From an uncultured Prevotella sp. (GTDB lineage Bacteria; Bacteroidota; Bacteroidia; Bacteroidales; Bacteroidaceae), in assembly GCA_934190685.1 (NCBI GenBank), contig CAKPTK010000025.1:1-21272 (forward strand): DNA of 21,272 nucleotides, given 5' to 3'. Each line of letters opens with the position of its first letter. The first letter of the stretch is position 1. Below, one piece after another: positions 8,327-16,654 of the stretch. The translations under genes were made by a program, and so were the position numbers. The notes under the pieces are model-generated. The model ran no database searches, was not told the origin of the DNA, and was given only the letters and a program-made list of their open reading frames with translations.

Positions 8327-9655
8327 TCATCCCTCCAGCTCTGCCGTAAACTCGCGGTGGAAAGTGGAGAAGAGGGAGAGAATTTCACGGCGCTCTTCTT
8401 CGGAAAGCGACCATAGGTCAAGCTCACCCTGACGGTGAGCCTGGACGGCACGAGCACAACGGGCAATCTTGCGTTTATTGTTTCGGGCCTGCAATTGGTC
8501 GCCTTGAAGTGGCTTCTGGGCTACATAGGAAAGGGCGCAAAGACGCAGCATGAATTGCTCGAAGCGATTGTAGAGCAATGCCTGACGCATCATCTTTTCC
8601 GTATCTTGGTCAAGGCCCTCCATATCAAGAAGTCCGCCAAGGTTGTCGTGACTCCAATCGGCATCCGTCAACCAATACCACTGAAAGGCATGTTTGGTCT
8701 CAAGAAGCAACAGACGGGAGGCAAGTTCTTCCTCCTCACCACCCTGAAGAAAGAGCGTAAAAGCGTGGCGAACCACTCCAACTGCACTCACATCGAAAGA
8801 CTCGTCAGCATTGTTGGAAGGGAGACCGAGGGTGATATTCCATCGACGATTTTTATTCTTCACCAAAGCAGAATGAGCGCCCATAAGCAGTTCATTCAAC
8901 TTGCCCATTGCGGGAATCTCGCAAACTTCAGCGAGACGGTTGCGTTGGTCACGCACGGCAAGGCGTTCCCCGTCACGAAGCACACAGAGATAGTTGAGAT
9001 GTCCTCCATCAAGCACGATGGAGAAACGGTCGTTCTGTTCATCTCCGACAAAGGCATAGTCGTAGTGGTCGGCCTCATTGGGGTGGATTTCAATGTCGCC
9101 CATGATTTTGTTTCCTTGACCGTCTGTCAAGGAAAAACCGAGATAGGGAATTTGAAGATAAAGACAGAACGGCTCGCCGCGACGCGGAGTGAGCGTACAA
9201 CGAATTCCCTGGTCGGTGAAATCATCCTTGCGGAGCGTCCAACCTTCCGTGGTGTGAGTGGCTTTTTCGACGCTCACCTCGCCATAACGCCAACGGAAGT
9301 CAAAAGTGATGGTCTGCTCATCCTCAGCGATCACATTGATAAACTTGTCTGGCTCTGTGCCGAGGTAGACAGCACGGACAGGTTCTACAAGTTCGTCACC
9401 ATCACCAAGCACATTGATAAATAAATCTCCAACGGTTGGGTCGTCTTCCCATTCATCGTCAACAGAGGCATTGGCGGGTTTGAAGACTGTGAACGAAAGA
9501 CGAGCCTCTTGGCGGCTGCCATCTTCACGGCAGAGAAAATAACGTGTTGACTTGGGAATGAATATGGGTGTAGAAAGATAAGGACTGATGCATGGAGCAG
9601 TGTATTCCACCTCTGTCCATGCGGGTAGGGTGTGTGATGTAGTTTTGTCTGTCAT
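8327..9655 (-). CDS. Protein of unknown function, 442 aa, cytoplasmic
   Basis: I do not recognise a family. The 442-residue product starts MTDKTTSHTLPAWTEVEYTA, has no signal peptide or membrane segment, and looks like two parts. Residues up to about 270 are rich in predicted beta strands and acidic turns (DDEWEDDPTVGDLFINVLGD, YLQIPYLGFSLTDGQGNKIM, DRFSIVLDGGHLNYLCVLRD). From about 310 it is predicted to be helical and charged (EEEELASRLLLLETKHAF, DTEKMMRQALLYNRFEQFML), ending in basic and Glu-rich helices. The coding potential is supported by its own promoter, its position between a terminator and a convergent hairpin, and normal codon use; the opposite-strand frame through it has no such support. 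It stands alone, with no operon partner to suggest a role. Confidence 0.8.
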   Translation of the reverse strand: MTDKTTSHTLPAWTEVEYTAPCISPYLSTPIFIPKSTRYFLCREDGSRQEARLSFTVFKPANASVDDEWEDDPTVGDLFINVLGDGDELVEPVRAVYLGTEPDKFINVIAEDEQTITFDFRWRYGEVSVEKATHTTEGWTLRKDDFTDQGIRCTLTPRRGEPFCLYLQIPYLGFSLTDGQGNKIMGDIEIHPNEADHYDYAFVGDEQNDRFSIVLDGGHLNYLCVLRDGERLAVRDQRNRLAEVCEIPAMGKLNELLMGAHSALVKNKNRRWNITLGLPSNNADESFDVSAVGVVRHAFTLFLQGGEEEELASRLLLLETKHAFQWYWLTDADWSHDNLGGLLDMEGLDQDTEKMMRQALLYNRFEQFMLRLCALSYVAQKPLQGDQLQARNNKRKIARCARAVQAHRQGELDLWSLSEEERREILSLFSTFHREFTAELEG

Positions 9656-9715
9656 TTTTGTAGTTGTGTGATGTTATCCTGTCGCTCCGTAGAAAGAAGC
9701 TCGGAAAAAGGAATG

Positions 9716-9746
9716 CAAAAGTACTACAAAAAGACGAGATTCACAA
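9716..9746 (-). promoter_or_regulatory. Promoter of the 442-aa protein gene
   Basis: On the minus strand a perfect TACTTTTG -7 box lies at 9716-9723, with TTG at 9744-9746, 20 bases further upstream. It is about 60 bases before the start codon at 9655. Confidence 0.6.
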
Positions 9747-9760
9747 GTATCTGAGCAAGA

Positions 9761-9800
9761 AAAAACGGCACCACAGCAGTTTCTTCTGTGGCGCCGTTTT
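9761..9800 (-). terminator. Rho-independent terminator of the TonB-receptor/lipoprotein operon
   Basis: ACGGCACCACAG at 9765-9776 pairs with CTGTGGCGCCGT at 9786-9797. The single non-Watson-Crick position is a G-U pair in minus-strand RNA but an A-C mismatch in plus-strand RNA, and the minus strand continues into a T-run. This points to termination of the minus-strand operon that ends at 9831. Confidence 0.85.
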
Positions 9801-9830
9801 ATGTGTGTTGGAGATTTTTATAGTCCTTTA

Positions 9831-11339
9831 TTATTTTGCGTAATAAATGGTGATGGAGTTGATGCGGAGTTGCGTCTGACCGCCAGCTTCAGCAGAATAG
9901 TTCGTATAGATAAATGTGTTACCACTGATGCTAAGTGTAGCCGTTGTATTACCAACATATACGGTAGAACCATTAACATCTCCTGTAATAACTACTTTTG
10001 CAATAGCTTTCTTACCCTCTATTTTCACGACATTATTCTTATAAATACGAACATTTCCATAAGTCGCACCTGAATAATATTTAGGAACAGATGTACCACT
10101 ACCCTGATCAAACATCAATACTGTACCATCTGAGAGTGTCACGGTTGGAACTTCTACTCCATTGCCTGTAAGTTCTTCTTTGGGCACAAAAGTGACGCTT
10201 TCTGTACCCTCCCCGGCCTTGGTATTGACAAGGGTAAGAGTCGCATTGTCAATCTCCACCTTTCCATCGCCTGAAGGCTCAGAAGGAGTAGTTGGTTCCA
10301 CTGTAGTGCCATTAAGAGAGTAGAGATAATTGTTGGAGGTAAACTCATGAGTACCCTGATAGTTTACCAACTTACCGCAAATGATTACTTCATCACCAGC
10401 CTTAAGGTCGCTCTCGCTGGAGAAGTTTGCGCCACCAAGACCTTTGCCTCCATAGACTTTTAATTTACCATTTTCTGTGCCATCATCAGAGATATTGTAA
10501 GTCATACTATTATACTTACTACTGAAAGAAGGAGTGCCTACGACTTTGCCTTTCACAAACACTTCTTTTGTTTCATCACCGCCGTCAGTGATATATTTGT
10601 CAGCAGCTACGACATTGAATGGGTCAGCCTGTGTACCTGTGCCTTTAGCCTCTCCTTGTGGCTGATCCGGTGTATCCGGTGTGTCTGGAGTCATCGCTGT
10701 GCCGTCCCCTTTGACGGTGAAGTCGTCCACTTCCCAACCGCCAGAGTTTGTATCGGTACTAGTGTACTTAAAGGCGATGGTCACCTTCTTGCCACAGTAG
10801 GCAGCGAGATCTATGTCGCCAGACTCAACCCAAGTCCATGAGGTTCCTGCAGGATAAGTAGGAACGGTGAGCTTTGTCCAAGTGGCGGTCTTCACATCAT
10901 TGCTGTAGTCGGTAGATGCCCAAATAGTCATCATGTCCTTCATTGTGCTCACGTCGCTCAGTTTGTTGATGGCATGACGGAAGGTCAGAACAGCCTTGTG
11001 GCTGTCTGTGAGGTCAATGGCTGGAGATACTGCCCATGCCTCTGTAGCATGGCTGGCGCTGTTGGCAAAAGCTGAAGCGTTTAGGTAACTATTGTTATTG
11101 TAGTTGCCAACTTTCCATACATAGGAGAGTTCGGAGGGAATGGTCACGTTTTGGAGAGTGAAACCATTACTGCCGCCATCGAAGTTCTCGGTGAAGATGG
11201 TGCCGAGCGAACTGTCATCACCAGGATTGTCGCCACCTCCAGCTGTAGGTGTGTCGTAAGGTGCTGGCACATCCTCACAACTGCTGAATGTGAATGTCGC
11301 CATCATCAGGGCGAACAGGGAATAGAATATCTTTTTCAT
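9831..11339 (-). CDS. Surface lipoprotein with choice-of-anchor-J and OB-like domains
   Basis: A 502-residue lipoprotein: signal MKKIFYSLFALMMATFTFSS and lipidated Cys21, followed by Glu-Asp, the acidic start that marks surface export in many Bacteroidetes. Domains by eye: a choice-of-anchor-J/cleaved-adhesin beta-sandwich at about 46-210 (IFTENFDGGSNGFT, AWAVSPAIDLTDSHKA, GGWEVDDFTVKG); a TPDTPDTPDQP linker at about 217-227; an OB-like segment at about 237-342 (VFVKGKVVGTPSFSSK, NISDDGTENGKLKVYG, GDEVIICGKLVNYQG); a second Pro/Ser linker; and a beta-rich C-terminal domain at about 360-502. It is the third gene of the TonB-receptor operon, 33 bases after the DUF5689 lipoprotein. A binding role for a polymer handled by the receptor is likely; the ligand is not shown. 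OB folds often bind nucleic acid, but surface OB folds can bind other ligands. Confidence 0.85.
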   Translation of the reverse strand: MKKIFYSLFALMMATFTFSSCEDVPAPYDTPTAGGGDNPGDDSSLGTIFTENFDGGSNGFTLQNVTIPSELSYVWKVGNYNNNSYLNASAFANSASHATEAWAVSPAIDLTDSHKAVLTFRHAINKLSDVSTMKDMMTIWASTDYSNDVKTATWTKLTVPTYPAGTSWTWVESGDIDLAAYCGKKVTIAFKYTSTDTNSGGWEVDDFTVKGDGTAMTPDTPDTPDQPQGEAKGTGTQADPFNVVAADKYITDGGDETKEVFVKGKVVGTPSFSSKYNSMTYNISDDGTENGKLKVYGGKGLGGANFSSESDLKAGDEVIICGKLVNYQGTHEFTSNNYLYSLNGTTVEPTTPSEPSGDGKVEIDNATLTLVNTKAGEGTESVTFVPKEELTGNGVEVPTVTLSDGTVLMFDQGSGTSVPKYYSGATYGNVRIYKNNVVKIEGKKAIAKVVITGDVNGSTVYVGNTTATLSISGNTFIYTNYSAEAGGQTQLRINSITIYYAK

Positions 11340-11372
11340 AATTCTGTTTTGTTTACGTTGTTATTTGTAGTT

Positions 11373-12224
11373 TCAGTTGATTTCCTCCACATCGGAAGCC
11401 TTGCGCATCAAAATCTGCACCGTATTGGTAAAACGGGTCAGGATGCCGGTGATGTTGACCTTATTTTCTGGAAGAGGATTGTTCTTGAAATCGGAGTAGA
11501 TGCTGGTGCGGAGCACGAAGGTCGACTTGCCATTGATGTTGCGGTTGGCACAATTATTGGTCAAGTAGACCGAACCGTCACTCGGAGCGAACACCTTGGT
11601 ACCACTCTGGTCGATGGTGGCATTACGGATGATGACGAGTCGTCCACAGTTTTCATCCAACCAATTGCTCTTCTCCGAAGAGCCTAAGCTCATGAAGTTG
11701 TCGAAGTCCAACTCGATGGGCTGCACTTGCGAGGCATCGGGAGTGCCGAGGGCTTTGAAGTGGTTCTTCCAAGTGTTGTAGGTCATACGGCCAATGCCGC
11801 CATTATAGAGTCCGCCAATCTGTGGTTGCAGACGATAGGCACCAATATAAAGTCCCTTGAGGTCGACGAGGATTTCCTGTCCGACACCGAGTTCCTTGTT
11901 AATCGACGAGGTAGACACGGCGATGCACATGCCTGCGGTGCCATCATCGATGTAGAGTTGCTGGTAGATGTTGCTCTCAATGTCATTGCCCACCACGCGA
12001 CCTTTGATTTGGATGTCTTCATCAATCTGCTGACAACTGTTGTTGTTGATGACATTGGCAAATTGGGTTTTGAATTCTTTGATGCTCACCACATGGGTTT
12101 CCTGAATGGAATTGTTACCCACCGGGGCGTTCTCATCGGAAAGCGGACTGTCCCAATCCTTGTCCATGCAAGAGGCAAAGAGACCGCAAACGAGAGCGAG
12201 CATGAATATTCTGATAATTTTCAT
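11373..12224 (-). CDS. DUF5689-family surface lipoprotein
   Basis: A 283-residue lipoprotein with signal MKIIRIFMLALVCGLFAS and lipidated Cys19, followed by MDKDWD, an acidic surface-export-like start. The body matches my recollection of DUF5689: SIKEFKTQF at about 47-55, an OB-like block at 70-130 (QIKGRVVGNDIESNIYQQLY, then DDGTAGMCIAVS and VGQEILVDLKGL), and a second beta segment ending ITGILTRFTNTVQILMRKAS. DUF5689 proteins are often encoded beside a TonB-dependent receptor and a secreted nuclease-like protein, as here. It starts 15 bases after the receptor gene's stop, so co-transcription is near certain. There is no SusD homologue, and this protein may fill that partner position; that is inference. 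Confidence 0.88.
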   Translation of the reverse strand: MKIIRIFMLALVCGLFASCMDKDWDSPLSDENAPVGNNSIQETHVVSIKEFKTQFANVINNNSCQQIDEDIQIKGRVVGNDIESNIYQQLYIDDGTAGMCIAVSTSSINKELGVGQEILVDLKGLYIGAYRLQPQIGGLYNGGIGRMTYNTWKNHFKALGTPDASQVQPIELDFDNFMSLGSSEKSNWLDENCGRLVIIRNATIDQSGTKVFAPSDGSVYLTNNCANRNINGKSTFVLRTSIYSDFKNNPLPENKVNITGILTRFTNTVQILMRKASDVEEIN

Positions 12225-12239
12225 ATTGTTATGCTGTCT

Positions 12240-14795
12240 TTAGAATTTGTATGCAATGTTGAGCAGTCCGTTGGTACCGAAGGCATAGAATTTCTTCGGG
12301 TTACGGGAGAACTTATAGGTACGGGCCTTGTTGACGGTTCCATCCTGGTTGAAGGAGTTGTCCGAACGACTCTGCTCATAACCTCCTGTACAGAGGCGCT
12401 CATTGTTGAGGATGTTGTTGACGGTAAGGTTGATGGAGAGAGAGCCCTTCTTGAGATAGATGTTACGACCGATGGAGCCGTCGAGCATGAATCCTCCCTT
12501 GCCCTTGGCCTGACTGATATCTTCCTTGATAATTTGGTTGCCGTCCTCATCGATGTCAAAGGCACCGCGCTTGCTCATCGGAGTACCATAGCGTTGGTAG
12601 GCTGAATAAGAAAGGTAAATGCGGTCGTAGTAGTTGCAGTTCAGGCTGACAAACCATCCGTTCTGGTGGTAGTCGAGACCGAGACTGGCTGCAGTAAGAG
12701 GTGTGCCCGACTCGCGCATATCCTTATTATATACGATATCATCCTTGTAGTCTCCACTGTTTGACATCATGTAGCGCACATGGCTGTTGTTGATGTTCTT
12801 GGCATCGCTGATGGTTCCGATGGCCTTGAGGTCGAGGAAGCTGGCGAGCTTGAACTTCAGTCCTGCCTCCACACCATAGTAGTGTTTCTTGATGCCAGTC
12901 AGAGAGTTGTATGTGAAAGAGTTCTCATCATCAAAGTAGAAACACTGCCACTCGGTAACATTGGTCATGCGGCTGTAGTAGGCATTGATATTGGCATGCA
13001 TCCAAGCGTTGCGATACTGATAACCCAACTCTGAACTGAACACACGCTCGTTTCTCAGATTCTGTACAAAGTCATTGTTAATCTCAGGTGAGGCGAACGC
13101 CGTGGATGCCTGTGGGGCACGTTGCTCATAACCCAAACCGAGGGTGATGGCGTGGCCATGTCCCATGTTGAGTGAAGAACCGAATTTGAATCCACCGTCC
13201 ACGAACTGGGCTGTGTGGCTCTTGCCAAACGAGTTGTCGGCGGCCATACCATTACGCATCTTGCCGTCGCGCTGCATGGCGGTATAGCCCAGTCGCCCTG
13301 AAACGCTGTAGTGCAGAGGACCGAAATCCTCCGTGTAGCTTGACCAGAGCTGACCCTTGTTGACGAGCAAATTGTAATCATAGCCGAAACGGTCGTCTTT
13401 GCCCACTAAAGCATTGGGATGGTTGAGGTCATACTGCACCTTGTCCGAGGAGGCAGGGTATGTACCAATGGCATAAGTATTGACATTGTGGAACTGGGTG
13501 GCTCCGAGCAGGTCGTCCATCGTCTGATAGTGCATACCCTTGTTGGTGGCAAGTGTCAGACCCAAGGCGAGTTGCTGACTGTTGGACAGTTGCTTATTCA
13601 GAGTTGAAGAGAGCGACAGATTGAGGTTGTCGTTGTGCTTTGCCTGAATATAATAGATAGCATCGGTGCCTTGTGCAGACGCTTGGAGATTGCCCCAATA
13701 GAGTTTGTCCCAATTGATCTGTCGGTTGGCCTTGTCGGCGGTCCAATAGTCGTAGGCCTCCTGCCATTTTGTCACGGCATCAGCGGTGTTGTTGGCGTCG
13801 GTGGGGTCCCAAACGTTGTAGTTGGAGCTTGGCAAGTTTTTCCAATAGTCGGGATGTGGGTTCTCACCGTTATAGCTGAGCTTTGTGCTCTTATACCAAG
13901 AATAACGTCCCTGAAGTGAAGTGGTCAACTTGGTGGTCTCGTTGATGTTCCAATCCCAAGTCAACAAGGCAGTCGGAGCGAAATCGTTGATTACACGCGA
14001 GTTGCGCTTCTTGCCATTCTGATAGCCCCAATAGGGGTTATACAGATTGTTGTTGGCGAGCCAATAAACCTCGTCGGTCGAGGCACCCTGCGAAGCACGC
14101 TCTGTTGGGTTGCCCCATGTGGTGAAGGATAGCGAATGCTTGCTGCCCCACACTTTCTGCACGCCGAAGAAATAAGAGAGTGCGTTGTAGAAAGTGCCCT
14201 CCACATAACCTTGGTTGGCCCAGCGGTAGGTCAAGGCTCCGGCGAAGGCCCAACCACGATTGTTGAAGCCCGACGCGAAGGAATACATTCCGCGCAAGGT
14301 ATAGGTACGGTTGGCACCTGCCAGAGAGAATCTATGACCGGAAGGCATCTTGCCGGCACGGAAATCGTAGTTGTTGGTGCCTGCCATACTGGTCATTGCG
14401 AAACCGCTGCTCTCAAAGGGAAGGGCGAAGTCGACAGTCTTTGTCTGCTGGTTGAGACCGCCCACAAGAGAGAAGCGGAACTGCCCTGTCTCCATGTCGT
14501 TCATCGGGGCGCCGTTGATATAGACATCGTTGTACTTTTGGTTGAAGGCACGGTAACGGAATCTGACGGGTGAGAACAAATATCCCACCTCCGAAGCGTA
14601 AATGTTGTTGTTGGAGTTGACGATGGTCACGTTTTGCGACATGTCATCATCCTCGCCCAACTGTGCCTCGGTGAACGTGAAGGCAGATTCGTCTACGTCT
14701 CTTTCCGTCTTCTGCCCCTGAGTGTTTGTGCTCTGGGCGAAAGCCAGCGGTGAGTAGCAAATGGCCATCACGGCTAATTTCAGCTTTTTCTGCAT
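12240..14795 (-). CDS. TonB-dependent outer-membrane receptor, not SusC-type
   Basis: I choose the ATG at 14793-14795 because it gives the signal peptide MQKKLKLAVMAICYSPLAFA; the longer frame to 14957 would place a hydrophobic run before it and overlap the divergent gene's start. The 851-residue product lacks the N-terminal carboxypeptidase-regulatory-like domain of SusC proteins. After the signal it has a short ESAFTFTEAQLGED segment (possible TonB-contact region), a plug-like part at about 45-150 (NIYASEVGYLFSP, NDVYINGAPMNDME) and then a long barrel with many aromatic beta strands, ending NIAYKF with the C-terminal Phe typical of outer-membrane barrels. It should import a ligand too large for porins using TonB energy. 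First gene of the operon with the two lipoproteins; it diverges from the secreted EEP-fold enzyme gene. Confidence 0.9.
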   Translation of the reverse strand: MQKKLKLAVMAICYSPLAFAQSTNTQGQKTERDVDESAFTFTEAQLGEDDDMSQNVTIVNSNNNIYASEVGYLFSPVRFRYRAFNQKYNDVYINGAPMNDMETGQFRFSLVGGLNQQTKTVDFALPFESSGFAMTSMAGTNNYDFRAGKMPSGHRFSLAGANRTYTLRGMYSFASGFNNRGWAFAGALTYRWANQGYVEGTFYNALSYFFGVQKVWGSKHSLSFTTWGNPTERASQGASTDEVYWLANNNLYNPYWGYQNGKKRNSRVINDFAPTALLTWDWNINETTKLTTSLQGRYSWYKSTKLSYNGENPHPDYWKNLPSSNYNVWDPTDANNTADAVTKWQEAYDYWTADKANRQINWDKLYWGNLQASAQGTDAIYYIQAKHNDNLNLSLSSTLNKQLSNSQQLALGLTLATNKGMHYQTMDDLLGATQFHNVNTYAIGTYPASSDKVQYDLNHPNALVGKDDRFGYDYNLLVNKGQLWSSYTEDFGPLHYSVSGRLGYTAMQRDGKMRNGMAADNSFGKSHTAQFVDGGFKFGSSLNMGHGHAITLGLGYEQRAPQASTAFASPEINNDFVQNLRNERVFSSELGYQYRNAWMHANINAYYSRMTNVTEWQCFYFDDENSFTYNSLTGIKKHYYGVEAGLKFKLASFLDLKAIGTISDAKNINNSHVRYMMSNSGDYKDDIVYNKDMRESGTPLTAASLGLDYHQNGWFVSLNCNYYDRIYLSYSAYQRYGTPMSKRGAFDIDEDGNQIIKEDISQAKGKGGFMLDGSIGRNIYLKKGSLSINLTVNNILNNERLCTGGYEQSRSDNSFNQDGTVNKARTYKFSRNPKKFYAFGTNGLLNIAYKF

Positions 14796-14945
14796 AGATG
14801 TTTTTGATTTATTATAGTATTTATGTGGGCAAAGTAACGAAATAAATTTTAAAAAACAAAGTAATACTGAATAATATTTCATGAAATATGCTTTTTTGTC
14901 GAAATATTTGCCGACATTTGCAGCATAAATCAATGTAATCATCGC
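14796..14945. promoter_or_regulatory. Divergent control region with a 16-bp palindrome
   Basis: This 150-bp AT-rich gap separates the receptor operon from the nuclease-like gene. It holds a perfect palindrome, ATATTTCATGAAATAT at 14874-14889, with a further GAAATAT half at 14901-14907. On the minus strand two TTACTTTG boxes (14830-14837 and 14857-14864) are one base off the -7 consensus; on the plus strand GACATTTG at 14913-14920 is also one base off. The weak boxes plus an operator-like palindrome suggest a regulated divergent promoter. Confidence 0.5.
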
Positions 14946-15992
14946 ATGAAAAAACAACTGTTATGGATTTTGATGCTCTTGTGCAGCGTCAATCTCTCCG
15001 CACAAAGAAAGTTCTCTATGTATGCCGTAGGCTTCTATAACCAAGAGAACCTGTTTGACACTTGCCACGACGAGGGCAAGAAGGACTACGACTTCCTGCC
15101 CAATGGCTCCTATCGATGGAACGGTATGAAATATACCCACAAGTTGCGCAACATGGCGCGTGCACTCGCCGACATGGGTACTGACAAATTACCCAACGTG
15201 GGCTGCGCAATCATCGGAATGGCTGAGGTGGAGAACGACAACGTGCTCCGCGACCTCGTAGCCCAGGAGCCTCTCAAGAAGCGGGGCTACAAATATGTAC
15301 ACATCGAGGGTCCCGACCGACGGGGTATTGACTGCGCCATGCTCTACAACCCACGCTTCTATAAGGTCAATGGAGTGAAGCTCTATCCCTACGTGCAGTC
15401 GCTCGCCAAGGACAGCGCCTTCTACACCCGTGGTTTCCTCACCGTTGACGGCGAGATGGCTGGCGAACGGCTCACGGTCATCGTCTGCCACTGGCCCAGC
15501 CGCTTCAGCACGGAGTTCTACCGCGAGCAAGGCGGACGGCAGGTTCGTGCTCTCAAGGACTCCCTCATGAAGGCCGACCCGAAGTTGAAGGTCATCGTCA
15601 TGGGTGATATGAACGATGATCCAACGGACAAGAGTATGACCACCGCCTTAGGCTGCAAGGCGGACATCGACAAGGTGGAAAAGGGTGAGATGTATAACCC
15701 CTGGTACAACATCCTCGCCAAAGAGGGTGTCGGCACCTTGTTCTACAACGGCTCATGGAATCTCTTCGACCAAATTGTGATGAGTTACAACCTGCTCAAC
15801 CAGCACGGAAAGAAAGACTTCTCAACCTTGAAGTTCTGGAGCAATCAGATTTTCCGCCGCGACTACCTCATCCAGAAGGAAGGCAAGTATAAGGGGTCTC
15901 CCCTGCGTACTACTGCCGGCGGTGTATGGCTTGACGGATATTCCGACCACTTGCCTGTGGTCACCTACTTTGTCAAGGAAAAGAAAGACTGA
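14946..15992 (+). CDS. Secreted endonuclease/exonuclease/phosphatase-fold enzyme
   Basis: A 348-residue protein with a signal peptide (KKQLLWILMLLCSVNLSAQ, cleavage near residue 20) and no lipid cysteine in the right place, so periplasmic or secreted. All EEP-fold motifs are visible: FYNQENLFD (Asn32), AEVEN (Glu96, metal ligand), GIDCAMLY (Asp129), VCHWPSR (His182), VMGDMNDDP (Asp221, Asn223) and the catalytic SDHLPV (Asp334, His335). The family includes DNase I-like nucleases and phosphatases that act on phosphodiesters or phosphomonoesters with a divalent metal. The motifs are intact, so it should be active; the substrate cannot be told from sequence. It is divergent from the TonB receptor operon across a shared control region, and is followed one base later by the UDG-family gene. 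Confidence 0.92.
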   Translation: MKKQLLWILMLLCSVNLSAQRKFSMYAVGFYNQENLFDTCHDEGKKDYDFLPNGSYRWNGMKYTHKLRNMARALADMGTDKLPNVGCAIIGMAEVENDNVLRDLVAQEPLKKRGYKYVHIEGPDRRGIDCAMLYNPRFYKVNGVKLYPYVQSLAKDSAFYTRGFLTVDGEMAGERLTVIVCHWPSRFSTEFYREQGGRQVRALKDSLMKADPKLKVIVMGDMNDDPTDKSMTTALGCKADIDKVEKGEMYNPWYNILAKEGVGTLFYNGSWNLFDQIVMSYNLLNQHGKKDFSTLKFWSNQIFRRDYLIQKEGKYKGSPLRTTAGGVWLDGYSDHLPVVTYFVKEKKD

Positions 15993-15993
15993 C

Positions 15994-16602
15994 ATGGAGA
16001 ACAAAAACTCAGAGGATGCGTTGCCGAATCAGCCCGTGGAACCCCATCCCTTCGAGCCTTTCCTACCAGAAGGTGCCCGACTGCTGATGCTCGGTACATT
16101 CCCTCCATCGCCCAAGCGGTGGTGCATGGACTTCTACTACCCCAACTTCCAGAACGACATGTGGCGTATCTTCGGCATCTGCTATTTTGCCGATAAAGAC
16201 CACTTCATCCTTGCGGGGGAAAAGCGTTTCGACCTCGACAAGATTGTCCCCTTCCTCCGCCAAGAACATATCGCCATCTTCGACACGGCGATGAAGGTAC
16301 GACGGACGAAAAACACAGCTTCTGACAAGGACTTGGAAATCGTCCAGCCCACGGATGTACGAGCCATGCTCCAACAGTTGCCGGAGTGTCGGGTTGTGGT
16401 GACGACGGGCAGTCTCGCCACCGAGGTGTTTTGTTCCCATTTCGCCATTCGTCCACCCAAGGTCGGCGAATATGCCGAGTTCGTTCTCGACAACCGAAAG
16501 TTGCGTCTCTACCGCATGCCCAGTTCATCGAGAGCCTACCCCATGAAAGTAGAAAAGAAAGCTGAGTTCTACCGTCCTATGTTCGACTTCATCAGAGCAT
16601 AA
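15994..16602 (+). CDS. Uracil-DNA-glycosylase-family protein
   Basis: The ATG at 15994 is chosen because it follows the preceding stop by one base; the open frame reaches 15922 but that would overlap the upstream gene. The 202-residue protein carries the UDG-superfamily motif 1 form LGTFPPSPKRWCMDFYYP at 33-50, a Phe/Asn-rich continuation (NFQNDMWRIFG, with Asn54 and Trp57) and motif 2 at about 175-182 (MPSSSRAY). This resembles the Mug/TDG-like branch where motif 1 is GxxPP, not the GQDPYH of Ung. The expected role is removal of uracil or a related damaged base from DNA in the cytoplasm. Motif 1 lacks an obvious catalytic Asp. It probably shares the transcript of the secreted enzyme gene upstream. 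Confidence 0.82.
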   Translation: MENKNSEDALPNQPVEPHPFEPFLPEGARLLMLGTFPPSPKRWCMDFYYPNFQNDMWRIFGICYFADKDHFILAGEKRFDLDKIVPFLRQEHIAIFDTAMKVRRTKNTASDKDLEIVQPTDVRAMLQQLPECRVVVTTGSLATEVFCSHFAIRPPKVGEYAEFVLDNRKLRLYRMPSSSRAYPMKVEKKAEFYRPMFDFIRA

Positions 16603-16654
16603 TACCGATCACGGATTCCAACATGAATCATCATCAATCATAAACATATCGAAC

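Noticed and set aside
8435..9424. 329-codon plus-strand open frame opposite the 442-aa gene
   Set aside because: No promoter, start context or recognisable domain; the minus-strand gene has a promoter at the right distance and flanking terminators.
11727..12605. 292-codon plus-strand frame across the DUF5689 lipoprotein and the receptor end
   Set aside because: Antisense shadow crossing the boundary between two supported genes.
14796..14957. N-terminal extension of the TonB receptor to 14957
   Set aside because: It would place a hydrophobic stretch before a clean signal peptide and overlap the divergent gene's start; the ATG at 14795 is better.
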